Positions 13,407-23,599 of a stretch of 64,000 nt of DNA are shown here, one piece after another. The notes beneath the pieces were generated by a model. The model was not told where the DNA came from, did not search any database, and saw only the letters and a list, made by a program, of their open reading frames with translations. Origin of the DNA: Chaetorhynchus papuensis (Eukaryota; Chordata; Aves; Passeriformes; Rhipiduridae); the NCBI GenBank assembly GCA_013396525.1, contig VWYX01001133.1:182203-246202 (forward strand), in the 5' to 3' direction. Position 1 is the first letter of the stretch; every line of letters starts with the position of its first letter. The position numbers were made by a program, and so were the translations under genes.

Positions 13407-16400
13407 CACTGCTGCTCTCCCCCTGCAAACTGGGCCCACCATGGCTCAGGAAGAGAAACAAAGCCAGGACAACCCACATGGAACAAACTCAGCACAACAC
13501 AAGCAGCTCTGCTACCCCAGAGGCAGCCTGCTCCCCCCAAAAGACAATAATGCTGCTGCCACCATCTCAATTCTGCATTAAGAGGAGACTAAACCCAATT
13601 TTCAGACTCGAAAAGTCTGGCAACTTTGAATAGATTTCTCGTGGAATTAGACCAAAAGCTTCAAAATATTTTCATCCCCCTTTTTATGTGCTTTTTTGTA
13701 ATGCAGGGACATGTTTGCAGGAGTTATCTGCAGTCATGAATCTTACTTAGTAAAAATGAATGCTAGCATTCATACATCATCATCACTTCAGAAAGAGAGA
13801 TTAAGGAAAACATCATCTATCTTTGCCTCCAAAAATGAAAATCACAGGATTTAACCCAACTAGTGCTGCTCTTGGAAATGATTCTAGCTGGCTAGAACTC
13901 AGGATTCTCTAGCTGCCTTTGTTCTCAGAAACAACTGAACCACTTCACGGAGACTTTTCCAAAATCAGTCAGAAAACACACAGCATGAAAAACCTCAGCT
14001 AAAACTGCTACAGTATGAGTCGAGTTTAAAGCCCAAATTACAGCTACACACAAAGAGAAGCATCTTTTCCACCTAAACAGCTCAACGCTGCCCACCTGGA
14101 GCCATGGAACATCATCAAATCTCACATCCCACCAAAAGAGCAAAGGAGATAAAGAAAGCCTAGATTAAACTCATCATTAGGAATGTGGGAATGCAAGGAA
14201 TAACAACAGAAAGTATACAAGGAAATATGACAAAGTTGTAATACAAATTGATTGCCTACAAGATTTTACATAAATCTGTAGCAAAACTGAAACCCCCATG
14301 AGTTTTTAAGATGATACTATTCACAAGTGGATATCCACCCTCACCAAGGGGCAGCCAAATTCAATCTCCCTCTTCCCCAATGTTCTGATCAGTGAAAATT
14401 AACAGGTATTGAGAAGTCAATACTATATTACTTTCCCCACAGTAGTTATTTATTCTATTTGCTACTCTTTATTTCATGCCAGCAGAGTGATAGGTCATTT
14501 GATTCTACAGTGCAAAAATCAAACATTCTGGCTCTTTCTGCAGAGATATGAAATTAGAAAGTAAAAAACCACCAAGTCGTGCAAAAATGAATCAGATGTA
14601 AGAAAATAAAGATGGATAAGGCATAATTACTGCGTCCACCAGCACACCCACAGCACCAACCCAAGGACAGCTGGAAAGTGTGGAACAAACACACAGTAAA
14701 TACAGGCCACTGGTCAGGATTCAGACTCCAAACAAGTCTGGTGGCATGGTTCAGTGACTGACAGGGTCTGTCAGCTGCAGACAGCAGGAACTAAAATCGG
14801 TGATTACATCAGAAAGCTGTAGGGCCTGACTCCATGTCCACTGATGGCAAGAGGGAGGTTCCACCTGGTTACAGCGGGCACTGGAGCAGGGCACACCACA
14901 GAAGGTCTGTGCCCACCTGTCCAGCTCTGCTCCTCCTCCATCACTGCTCCAGGAGAGCATCCTGGAGGGACAGAGCATGGACAGCACAAGGATGGACACT
15001 GCCCCTGCCCAGGTCAGACTCCTGCAGAGAACATCTGGAACTGCCAGGAGGGCAGAGCTCACCCTGGCATGGCACGTGCCCAGTGCACAGCAATTTTCAC
15101 AGATTTCAGCTCTAAGGACACATCAGCTCTTTCTCTGTCATAAGCAAAATTATCCTTTCAAATGTTGCTAACTTGACATCCCATCAAATCACCCATGGAC
15201 TGTTTTCTCAGCAACCCCGCCAGTCTCCTCCTGGAGTGTTTCATCAGGGTATCGGTGCTTCTCAAATAAGAGGTCAGCAACTATTTTTAAACAAAGGAAA
15301 ATCCAGAGTTTCTACCCCCTGCCCCCCTCCGCAAGCTCTGTTCTTGTAAACCACTGAATTCTTGGCTGAAGTTCTGGAAAAGAAAAAAAATTATTCAATC
15401 TGAGACAGATGCTTGGCACTGAATACTTTAGCTGAAACAGTTAATGGCTGGGGAATTTACAAGAAATTAAAACTAAACTCTCCTAATGACAATTCTAATA
15501 AGAAGTAGTGCTACCATTCCTGTTTGTAACAATAGTGCAAGAAACTCAGGGTTTGGGGCTTTTTTTGTTTGTTGTGGGGGTGGTGATGGTGTGGGTTTGG
15601 TTTGAGCTCAGTAAAATAATTTTATCTTAAGCATCAAAAATCACATTCTACTGCATTAGGAAATGGCAGTGTATTTCTGTATATTAATACTCACTTTTAT
15701 TTGTTCAACACGATAGAGAATCAGCAAAATGAGGAAAAAACCGCACCCAAGACAGAAATCAAAGCTGCACCGTTTACTGAGTGCCTCTCATGTTCTCTAA
15801 CCTCTCAGTGTTTAATATCCTGCAGTGGATATATGATGTAAGCAACTCCCAGAACAATCCCTTTTTTTTTTTACTGGAGTGTCCCAGGGACAAATGAAAG
15901 CCATACCACTGCAATTGCTGGGCTGCAGGATCCAGCTCAGCTCTGCTGTCCCTCCCCCACCAGGCCCTGCCCCTTTCTTGCTTATTCAAGCGGTAAGTTG
16001 ATCCCAAGGTGATACAAACTCACCCTTTATTAAAAAAAACAAACAAACAAAACCAAACCAAGCAACAAAAAGTGTGTTTTATGTGCTTTATCTCCCTGAA
16101 GCAGTTTCCAGAGGAATTAGGTTGGCACAAAAAGAGGGTGGCTCAGTTTGAGAGAGGGCAGAAACCTGGCAGCATCAATTTACATTGGCTCAAGCTGGTA
16201 AGGAACAGCAGCCTCAGGCAATACAACTGGTTGGAAAATGGAATTTCACAAGGACAGAAAAGAACATTTTAAAAAAAGTTCACTTTCACTCTTAATCAGA
16301 AGGAAAAATTAAATGGGTACATAAAGTTAGAGTGCTTTCCAAAAGTCATCTGGAATGACAAATCTTTTCATAGCAGTTAACCAGTTCATTTATGTAACAG

Positions 16401-16483
16401 CAATACAATATTACAGAAAAACATTAATAGAATGTCTATGCTGTTATCAGTTTGTATCTGAATACATCTACTTGAAGTCAAAA

Positions 16484-16520
16484 TGTCCACCAAAAATAGG
16501 AAACTGTCCACCAAAAATAG
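16484..16520 (+). repeat. 21-bp direct repeat, two copies
   Basis: TGTCCACCAAAAATAG occurs at 16484 and 16505. It lies about 440 bases upstream of the left copy of the repeat flanking the gypsy fragment and may or may not belong to that element. Confidence 0.8.
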
Positions 16521-16921
16521 AGCATTGGCTAAGCAAATTTGGGATGCAAGGCCAATTTTAAAAGCAAATTGTCTTGTAAACTATATCAGTTTCAAAAATA
16601 TTTTCAAATGAAGAATTGTCCAGTTGAAAAATGGTACCAAGCAGAAAAATACAGCAGTTACCTACGTAATACAACATTAGACATAGTGGTGGGGATATTT
16701 CAACATCTGCACCCTGGGACTGTTTTGGGGCTCAGTGTTGATTTCATGGTATTGGAAAGGGTAAGTCACTTACAGCAGCTTGGTGGTCTTAGAGAAATAC
16801 ACAACTAAAAGCACCAAACACAGAAATTTTGGCAACAGCCATCAACGTAATTATAATAAAAAATATTTAAAATTTCACGGTGCACTTCTACAAAATTACA
16901 GAAACTTCATAACAATTGGAG

Positions 16922-17035
16922 AACATTAAAGATAGGATGTGAGAAGAAATGATTAACAAAAACAAAGACGTTTGACCTTACCCATGACACTTGTAACACC
17001 AGTGGATGGCAAGATCAGGTTAAATTCTTGCAGCA
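16922..17035 (+). repeat. Left copy of a diverged direct repeat flanking the gypsy fragment
   Basis: The string AAGAAATGATTAACAAAAAC near 16944 recurs near 18100 with one change, and AGATCAGGTTAAATTCTTGC near 17012 recurs near 18148 with four changes. The surrounding bases also align weakly, with an indel of about 20 bases. The two copies are about 1.15 kb apart on the same strand and bracket the gypsy coding remnant, so they could be remains of long terminal repeats or of an internal duplication. Boundaries are approximate. Confidence 0.45.
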
Positions 17036-17124
17036 GTGTATAATAAAAGTGTCCACTTGAGGGGACTTGTCTGGCTGCTTACATCTGTCAAGCTGCTAAA
17101 ACTGCACAGTTGTAAGAGAAGGCT

Positions 17125-17714
17125 TTGGATAATGACAGTGGCACTACAATTAGCATGATCTCTGTTATTCAAGCAAAAAAAGTGCCAGAAAAGGCTGTCT
17201 CTAAGCACAAAGCTACTGACCCAAGATGTCAGCGTTGCAATAGTAAGAAATTAGCACATTTCTTAAGTGTAGTGGCTAAGAACCACTTAGTCACAATGTA
17301 CTTCCCTAACGAAAAGTTCACTTAATTGACCAGTGCTGCAAAGCTGCCAGTAATTTCAGTGATGGGGATGACACTTTGTTTATGGAATTCAAGCTCAACA
17401 GATTAATATGCTTTAGACTAGCAAGGAAAATAGAAGAGTACACTCACTGGGTCATTTCACTGGATACAGTTGAAAAGAAAAATGGTGACCTGAGGCTGTG
17501 TATTGACCCAAAAAAATGTGAACAAATAGATAAAGAGAGAGTATTTCCATTTGCTAACTAAAACACAGGCACTGCTGGACTGAAATTATTTCCAAAGCAA
17601 GATGCATCCGCAGGCTTTTACCAGATACCTCTAAGTGAGGAGACTGCAGAAGCTATGAACTTTCAATGCACCATTTGTCCGTCCCTGTTTCAAAGGGGTC
17701 ACATCTGTCACTAG
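17125..17714 (+). mobile_element. Decayed Ty3/gypsy-type retrotransposon fragment (gag zinc-knuckle-like piece and start of reverse transcriptase)
   Basis: One plus-strand frame from 17376 contains KKNGDLRLCIDP (about 17472-17507), the conserved pre-catalytic RT block of Ty3/gypsy pol. After one in-frame stop (TAA 17559-17561) the same frame continues to DASAGFYQIPL (17601-17633). This matches the first catalytic block of gypsy RT, and its Asp codon is retained at 17601. The frame stops at 17712-17714. The later RT blocks with the paired catalytic aspartates, RNase H and integrase are not recognisable. In another frame, 17125-17325 contains a Cys-X2-Cys followed by a His that resembles a broken gag zinc knuckle, which implies a frameshift or deletion. 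The piece is non-functional. Assignment rests on motifs read by eye; an ancient domesticated derivative is unlikely given the stops. Confidence 0.7.
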
Positions 17715-18067
17715 AGCCTGAGCCAGTCCACAGAACACAAAACAGTACAACTGCTTGAAGAGCTGAACACTGTGAAACTGTTTTGCCAGGGTACTGAGTC
17801 TGTAAGGAAGGCTGAATAAAATATAAAGGACTCAGGCCTCTAAGAGCAAGTCAGGACAAGAGTTTGAACCAGACAAAAACAACTTTTCTGGCCAGAAAGT
17901 TATTGCTAATGACTATGAAGGAGAGATAAGTCAAATTTCAGCCAAATACCTTAAGCTAACACCTTATAGCATCCCAAAATATTGCCTGCATTTGTATCAC
18001 TGGATACTAAACCAATCAAAAAGTGCCACTGGACAAAGTGGCCAAACCAGGGTCAAGTGTTTCACCA

Positions 18068-18172
18068 ACATGGCAATCACAGGGGATAAGAGACAAAAAA
18101 AGAAATGATTGACAAAAACAGCAAGGCAGTGTTAACCCTGACAGCAGAGATCAGGTACAACTCCTGCTAACA
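18068..18172 (+). repeat. Right copy of the diverged direct repeat flanking the gypsy fragment
   Basis: This copy carries AAGAAATGATTGACAAAAAC and AGATCAGGTACAACTCCTGC in the same order and orientation as the left copy. The spacing between the two blocks is shorter here. Similarity beyond about 18172 is too weak to claim. Confidence 0.45.
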
Positions 18173-18259
18173 GCCTTCCTTATACTAAACCCACTTCCTC
18201 TTTGGAGTCAGCTCTCCCTGCTGAACAGTAAATGTCTCCTTCAAACTGATGGACAGGTA

Positions 18260-21200
18260 TGACTGGAAGTCACCCACGACACGCATTTGCTTTCCCTGAC
18301 ATCCTCAGATTACCTTTCTACATCCCTGTTAGATGGTTTTCCATTACTGTCCTTACACACCAGCTCTCTTGACTTGTTGCCATTTTGCATCTTTTATCAT
18401 AATATGCTTTTTGTCTCTCTGGGAATGGCTGGGACGCATCTAGTGGAGCCTGCCAGACACGAACCACTGCCAAAATCTCAGTGTGGCAGCACAAACTTGC
18501 ATGCAGCTTATGAGTAAATTAAAGAGTTTACCAAAGCCCTGGAGAAAACTGGGATTCAGCACAAGAAATCTCTGACAACTCTTTAATGGCATGATCACAC
18601 CCTGAAGATTTCAGGCTTTAGTTTACTTATTCGTCACTTAACCGTCTTAAATAGATACAACCTTTACCACAGTTAGGAACAAAACCTCTGCGAGGTCTAC
18701 TGCAGAGAGGCATTACCTTGAAAACTCTAACCAGGAGAGTTTGTATTCCAACACTTTTGGCAAATTTGCCGTTATTCACAGAGTTTCCGGCTATTCCTTA
18801 CAAGCCACCTTTTCAGTAGTGCTGAACTTCTGCTTTGTCATTGGAGTTTAACAACACAGAACTAAATCCCAATTCACAGTAAAACCCCATCCCTTCATCC
18901 CAATGAAGAGAATTTGTCAATACTTACTAATATTTGGCCATTTAAGGAAACCCAACATTGTGCTGTTTAGTACTTGATTTCACACAGATACTTAGTTCTG
19001 CATTTCAAGAGCCAGACGCACATTTATGCATTAGAAAAGCGATTACAGGGATGATATTTCATATCACACACTCATGCACTTAGAAGCAGGTTCAAACAGC
19101 CATTTGTAGTGCAACTGCTGGGTGTTTTACTAGGTAAGTACAGTGTCTAATAAACTTTGATCTACTACCAAGTATGAAAACAAAGTAAAGTGGAATATTA
19201 ATAGCACTATCTCCATTTTGAAAGGGTTATATCCAGATGAGAGATTAGCCACTTATAAAAACTCCATGCAGCTATAATTTAACATAATGCAAGTTCCTGC
19301 TGTGTTCTTGGCTAGCACTAACGTGATTAAATTGAGAAAAAGGAAATTTACGAAGTTTTCCATAACAGTAGGGTATGCCATGCTACTGAACTTTCAAAAT
19401 AAGACATAAAAACCCCTCACTGCTTGATTAATTCAAAATCAGAATGAAACAATATTCAAAACAAAGAGCCTCAATCAGTGTCCACTGCAGTGTAACTAAA
19501 ACAAGGACGTACTGCAGGACTGTGGGATGAAGAAGAGCAGAGCCTGGCAGTGCCGTACCAACCTCTGGATGCACAGCTGTGTTTGCATTGCTCTTCAAAC
19601 ACTACTTCTGTACCTAAAATCTTGGTAACTCCATGCCCCATTAACATCTGCTCCTGTTCAACACTTTCTTGCACTTAGAGATGCTTGTGCGAACAAATCA
19701 GTTCTCTAGCTGTGCATCCTTAAATGCTTTTTTAGGGCTCACTGTACTTGCAGTTTCTATGAGCCTCGTTCTAGCTCACTGATAATAAGAAACTGAAGAT
19801 TCCCGCTTATCTGTACATTGCAAAATGAAGTCAATCTGTACATTTGTGTTCACAGTTACGCTCTGCCTCGGAAAAGCTATTAAAATAAATAAATAATCTT
19901 ACTTCAAGCTCATGAATACCTCCTATAGGCTGTAAAGGGGCTTAAGCACATGCATTAGCACTTTGCTGAAAAGAGGTCATTTCCTGAAAGGAATATATAC
20001 ACACTTGGGATTTACTTATGTAAATACAATTTCACACACATCCTCTCCACCTAAGGAACAGCTATCCAATAATTGGCATGTAAAACATGTGCTTGCACCT
20101 AAATGCAAGAGCACTTTTGCACACTGACTTTTATACATCCTGGTCTGACTAGAGGCATGGCTTAAATTAAATGCCAAGCTTCTTTCTTGAGATTGAATGA
20201 ATTAACATTATTGGCCAGATAATAACCCCAGCATAATGGCACACTGAGGCCTAAGGCAACATTTCAGGAGAATTTTCTTAGAAATTCAAGCCTGATAGGA
20301 GATGCTAATGAGTTTAGAGAAGTAAATATAGCTCTTTAAATAGCAAACGACAACTTGTCTATAACAGTAAGTTTCTCAGCACATTTACAAACGTTTTTGC
20401 TTGCGAGCTATAAAGTGACTTTCATTTAGTTGGACTTTAGCTCTCAAGAACAATCACTATCCTCACACGCCAACAAAGAGAGTGCAAATACACGAGGGGA
20501 GCGCAAATGAAATGCTCATTAAGGCTCCACTAGGAAACCATACAAACACCTTATTAAATAAGTTTAATTAAGTGGCTCTTTTCTAAATCATACAGTGCCC
20601 AACAATGCTGAGAGGCCAATTCCCCGCTCAGAACCTCTGCTTTTCTTCCCTGAAGGAAAGCAATATTTTGTCCTTTATTGTGGCAGAGCACAGCCCCGGA
20701 GCCCCCAGCAGCAGCTGCTGGCAGTGCCTGGCTGGGGCACCGCTCCCGACTTCTCTCCTGCATGGCTGAGCCATCGCTGAGCCATCGCTGAGCCAGGCTC
20801 CAGCAGGGAGAAATGCCTTAAGGAGTTGGGGTGTTCATAAACTCTCACTGCAGCACTTTCTCCCACCTTTAAGAAGAACCCTAGCCTCCTATTTCTGCTG
20901 TATAAATACTTTCAGAGAGAAAAGTGCCCATATATTGGTGCCTAACTCAGCATATGAAGCCTAATGCGAAAGCTCATAGGAGAGGATGCATTTGCGGCTG
21001 TCAAAGCATTCCCAGAAAACGCCAGACACTCTTTACAAACCTCAACCCCGTGCAGTGTCTGAAGGTGAGCACGAGGCTGATACAGTCCTCACCTCCAGGC
21101 TACAGCAATCCAAACAGAAACCCGCGTTTCAGACTCTTCACATCGGCACTTTCAGAGCGTGTCAAGTCACCGGGACGTCCATTAATTTTAATGCATGTTG

Positions 21201-22259
21201 GAATGACCGGCATTAAGAGGCCACGTAATTTTCTGCCAAGTACTTTGTTTTCCCTGCCGACTGGGGTGGGAAAAGTCCCTTTATGAATTGCTACTGGTTC
21301 CGCTCTTGCTTCAACCCTTGAGATACTTCCGTATCTCTCACGGCTGCCTCCACAATCAACTGCCCTGGGAGAGAGGTTGGCAGGACTGGACCAAACCAAA
21401 CAATGAAGAGAGTCTTTCAGGAGTAATCTTCTTATGACAGTCAAAGAGCACCACTAATACCTACAGGATAAAAGGCAATTTTTTTTCTTTTTTGTATTCC
21501 TAGGAATGGCAACAACAGCAGGCATTGCAGATAGCTTTGTAAGTTTCCACACCCTCCCACTCCCCACCCCGAGGGGGAGGAGGGCATGTTTTAATAAAGC
21601 ATCCACAACCATCATGTTTCGTCTGAGCAAGGAAACAAGAAGTGTTGAGATATGGCAGTCACCTACTACTCTGCACAGAAACCCCCCTTGGGATCATGCA
21701 CTGTCTGCATCCCTGAATCACTTCAGAGAAGATTTGCCTTTGTCAAAGGAACTCTCTCATCACAGAAAGTTCAGCGATGAGAAAAACCAGCAGATCATTC
21801 AAATGACCTCTCTGCTAAGCCAGACCTGTTCCTCGGCTGTCCCTTTAATCAAGATAACAAGCATCTTGTCCAACCCAGGTGACAGCGCTTCCATCCATGC
21901 TCCGGAGCTAGCAGCGCACGATTCCAGTGTAATTTAAAGGACGCTGTTCCTAAACGCTGTCACCGTGCTGCTCTTGCAGCTTTCACCGCTGCCCAAATTC
22001 CTCTCCAAGCTGGCACTGGGACACCCCCTCCCACAGAGAAGCTCCTTTAACACAACGCAGTAATTAAGATGCATTTGTAAAATCATCACCGCTGAGGACG
22101 AGATAAAGTAAACTTTGCCCGTTTCTCATCTTAGGCAAACGCAAGCTCGCAAGGTTTCCCACCATTCACATCAACAGGGCAGAGAGAAAACAGCAGAGAG
22201 AGACAGAGGCAGGATTTAAAGGAAAAGGCAGGGGGAAGAGGAGGAAGGGGCAGCTTAGT
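18260..22259. other. Gene-free stretch, inferred intron next to exon 1
   Basis: Mostly AT-leaning unique DNA. About 20160-20600 has TAAT-rich, low-CpG sequence that resembles a conserved noncoding element. A plus-strand 143-codon frame (21506-21937) directly follows a good splice-acceptor-like sequence and is treated under findings. No second exon of the minus-strand gene was recognised. Confidence 0.5.
20765..20795 (+). repeat. 11-bp tandem repeat, nearly three copies
   Basis: The unit GCTGAGCCATC is repeated head to tail at 20765, 20776 and 20787, the last copy being incomplete. It lies about 1.6 kb from the signal-peptide exon within its inferred intron. Confidence 0.9.
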
Positions 22260-22360
22260 TCACACGGCGGACAAGAGGATTCTCGGCTCGGGAAGGAGCT
22301 GGAGCCGCCCGTGCGCGATCAACTGGTGCCCGCTCTGCGCGCCGCGGCCGCCCCCGCGCC

Positions 22361-22368
22361 CCTTACCT
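22361..22368 (-). other. Splice donor site ending exon 1
   Basis: On the minus strand the sequence is AG|GTAAGG with the exon boundary between 22367 and 22366. It matches the vertebrate donor consensus at every position except the last (G rather than T). It splits a codon after its first base (phase 1). Confidence 0.7.
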
Positions 22369-22412
22369 CCGCAGAGCAGCGCTCCGAGCAGCAGCCCGGC
22401 CGCCCGCGCCAT
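22367..22412 (-). CDS. First coding exon of an unidentified secreted or membrane protein (signal peptide start, partial)
   Basis: Read on the minus strand, ATG at 22412-22410 opens 15 codons, MARAAGLLLGALLCG, plus the first base of a sixteenth. The exon then meets a near-consensus donor, GAG|GTAAGG, with GT at 22366-22365. The peptide has one early Arg and a Leu-rich hydrophobic core, as at the start of a cleaved ER signal peptide; the cleavage site must lie in exon 2, which I cannot find. The start is favoured by G at -3 and G at +4, and by an in-frame TGA at 22526-22524 that rules out a longer N-terminus in this exon. The intron is phase 1, which is common after signal-peptide exons of extracellular multidomain proteins such as the immunoglobulin superfamily. 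The exon lies in a CpG island, as expected near a promoter. The residues are too few to name the gene. That this is a real exon is inference from start context, hydrophobic core, donor and island together. Confidence 0.75.
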
Positions 22413-22481
22413 GCCGAGGGGCTGCCAGGGGCTGCCGGGGCACGTCCCGCCCGGCCCCGGGGCTCCGGGGCTCCTCCGCCG

Positions 22482-22511
22482 TTAGCTCTCCGCGCCCGCC
22501 GCCCGCGCCAT
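22482..22511 (-). promoter_or_regulatory. Upstream ORF in the 5' leader of the minus-strand gene
   Basis: ATG at 22511-22509 opens nine codons, MARAAGAES, and ends at TAA (22484-22482). It has G at -3 and G at +4, so its initiation context is as good as that of the main start 99 bases downstream. It is in the same frame as the main ORF but separated from it by its own stop. Fourteen bases including the ATG are identical to the main start. If it lies in the mature 5' UTR it would be expected to reduce translation of the main ORF. Whether the transcript includes it is unknown, because the gap at 22533 hides the transcription start. Confidence 0.5.
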
Positions 22512-22532
22512 CGCTCCGCGCCCTCAGCGCCG

Positions 22533-22797
22533 NNNNNNNNNNNNNNNNNNNNNNNNNNNNNNNNNNNNNNNNNNNNNNNNNNNNNNNNNNNNNNNNNNNN
22601 NNNNNNNNNNNNNNNNNNNNNNNNNNNNNNNNNNNNNNNNNNNNNNNNNNNNNNNNNNNNNNNNNNNNNNNNNNNNNNNNNNNNNNNNNNNNNNNNNNNN
22701 NNNNNNNNNNNNNNNNNNNNNNNNNNNNNNNNNNNNNNNNNNNNNNNNNNNNNNNNNNNNNNNNNNNNNNNNNNNNNNNNNNNNNNNNNNNNNNNNN
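22533..22797. other. Assembly gap (265 N) inside the CpG island
   Basis: A run of N flanked on both sides by extremely GC-rich sequence. Such gaps are typical of avian promoters that short reads do not cover. The missing bases probably contain 5' UTR or core promoter of the minus-strand gene. Confidence 0.99.
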
Positions 22798-23599
22798 CTA
22801 ACCCCGCCGGACACGGGCAGCGCCCATGGCGGGCACCGCTGACGCTTCCTGGGCAAAACTTTTGAAGCGGGTGAGCAGAGGGAAGGAAGGTGCGCGAAGC
22901 GGCGGGGCTGGCGCGTCCCCACGGCCACTGTCCGGCTGCGCTGGCCCCGAGCGCCCTCCGCCGCTTTCCCCGCCTTTATGAGCGGCCGCGGCCGCGGCGC
23001 GCTCAGACACTTTTCCCTGGGAGGAGGGAGGGAGGGATGAAGGGAGGGGGCACCGCCGAGCCCCACCCTCAGGGGCGTGAGGGGACGGGGACTCGCGGCT
23101 GAGGCAGCGACCGAGCGGGACCCGCGCCCGAGTGCCCGCCGCGGGCGGCTGATGCGGTGAGACAGCGGCTCAGGGCGAAGGGCTGCGGAGGGCTGTGAGG
23201 GGCTCCGGGCAGCGGGCACGGCTGCGAGGGGAGCCCTGGTGCGGGAGAGGGGCGCGGGAGCGGAGGGATGGGCGGACGGCCCGCCCCGGCAGAGGAGCGG
23301 TTCCTCCCCGGCCTCACCGCGCCGCTCCGGCGCTCCCGCTGCCTCCGGTCCTGCTGGGAAGCAGCGCACGGTAAAAACAGAAAACCGAAAGAAAAGAGCC
23401 CTGTCGAAACACGAGAATGCCCTGTGCCCTGTGCACGTTCCTCTCCAGGCAGAGGGAAACCCACCGCGAGCCATCTCGGCCCCCCTGTGTTCCCCTCACC
23501 TCAGCCCACCCGTGTCCCCCCCACCTCGGCCCTGCCACCGCCTCCTCACCCTCTTGTTTTGCCCATTGTACACGTTTTCAGTTCCATCTTCCAAACATA

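Larger units (their letters stand above)
1..16340. other. Gene-free stretch, inferred intron of the minus-strand gene
   Basis: AT-leaning unique DNA with only short reading frames on both strands and no recognised coding exon, RNA gene or large transposon. It holds the short repeats listed separately near 289, 605, 2612, 4832, 7130 and 13391. GC-richer patches near 10060-10380 and 14830-15080 have overlapping open frames in several phases but no recognised product. The block 9540-9960 is rich in TAATTA-type motifs and could be a conserved noncoding element. Intronic status is inferred from the exon at 22412 being transcribed leftwards. Confidence 0.55.
22260..23560. promoter_or_regulatory. 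CpG island and presumed promoter of the minus-strand gene
   Basis: This is the densest GC/CpG block in the window. It contains many CpG pairs, two overlapping NotI-type sites near 22982-22994, G/C-box-like runs, and a purine-rich stretch at its left edge (about 22195-22255). It contains the signal-peptide exon and is broken by a 265-base gap, so the transcription start is probably inside the gap or to its right. Long reading frames crossing it on both strands reflect lack of stop codons in GC-rich DNA and run through the gap. A divergent rightward transcript is possible but nothing in the sequence shows one. Confidence 0.75.

Noticed and set aside
16539..16808. Exon ending at the donor-like GGGTAAGTC near 16758
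   Set aside because: A lone donor in a short chance frame, with no matching acceptor or recognised protein.
22311..23474. Long reading frames on both strands across the CpG island (184 codons plus strand, 316 codons minus strand)
   Set aside because: Both run through the N gap, and GC-rich DNA lacks stop codons; no family resemblance. The true minus-strand start is downstream of an in-frame stop at 22524.
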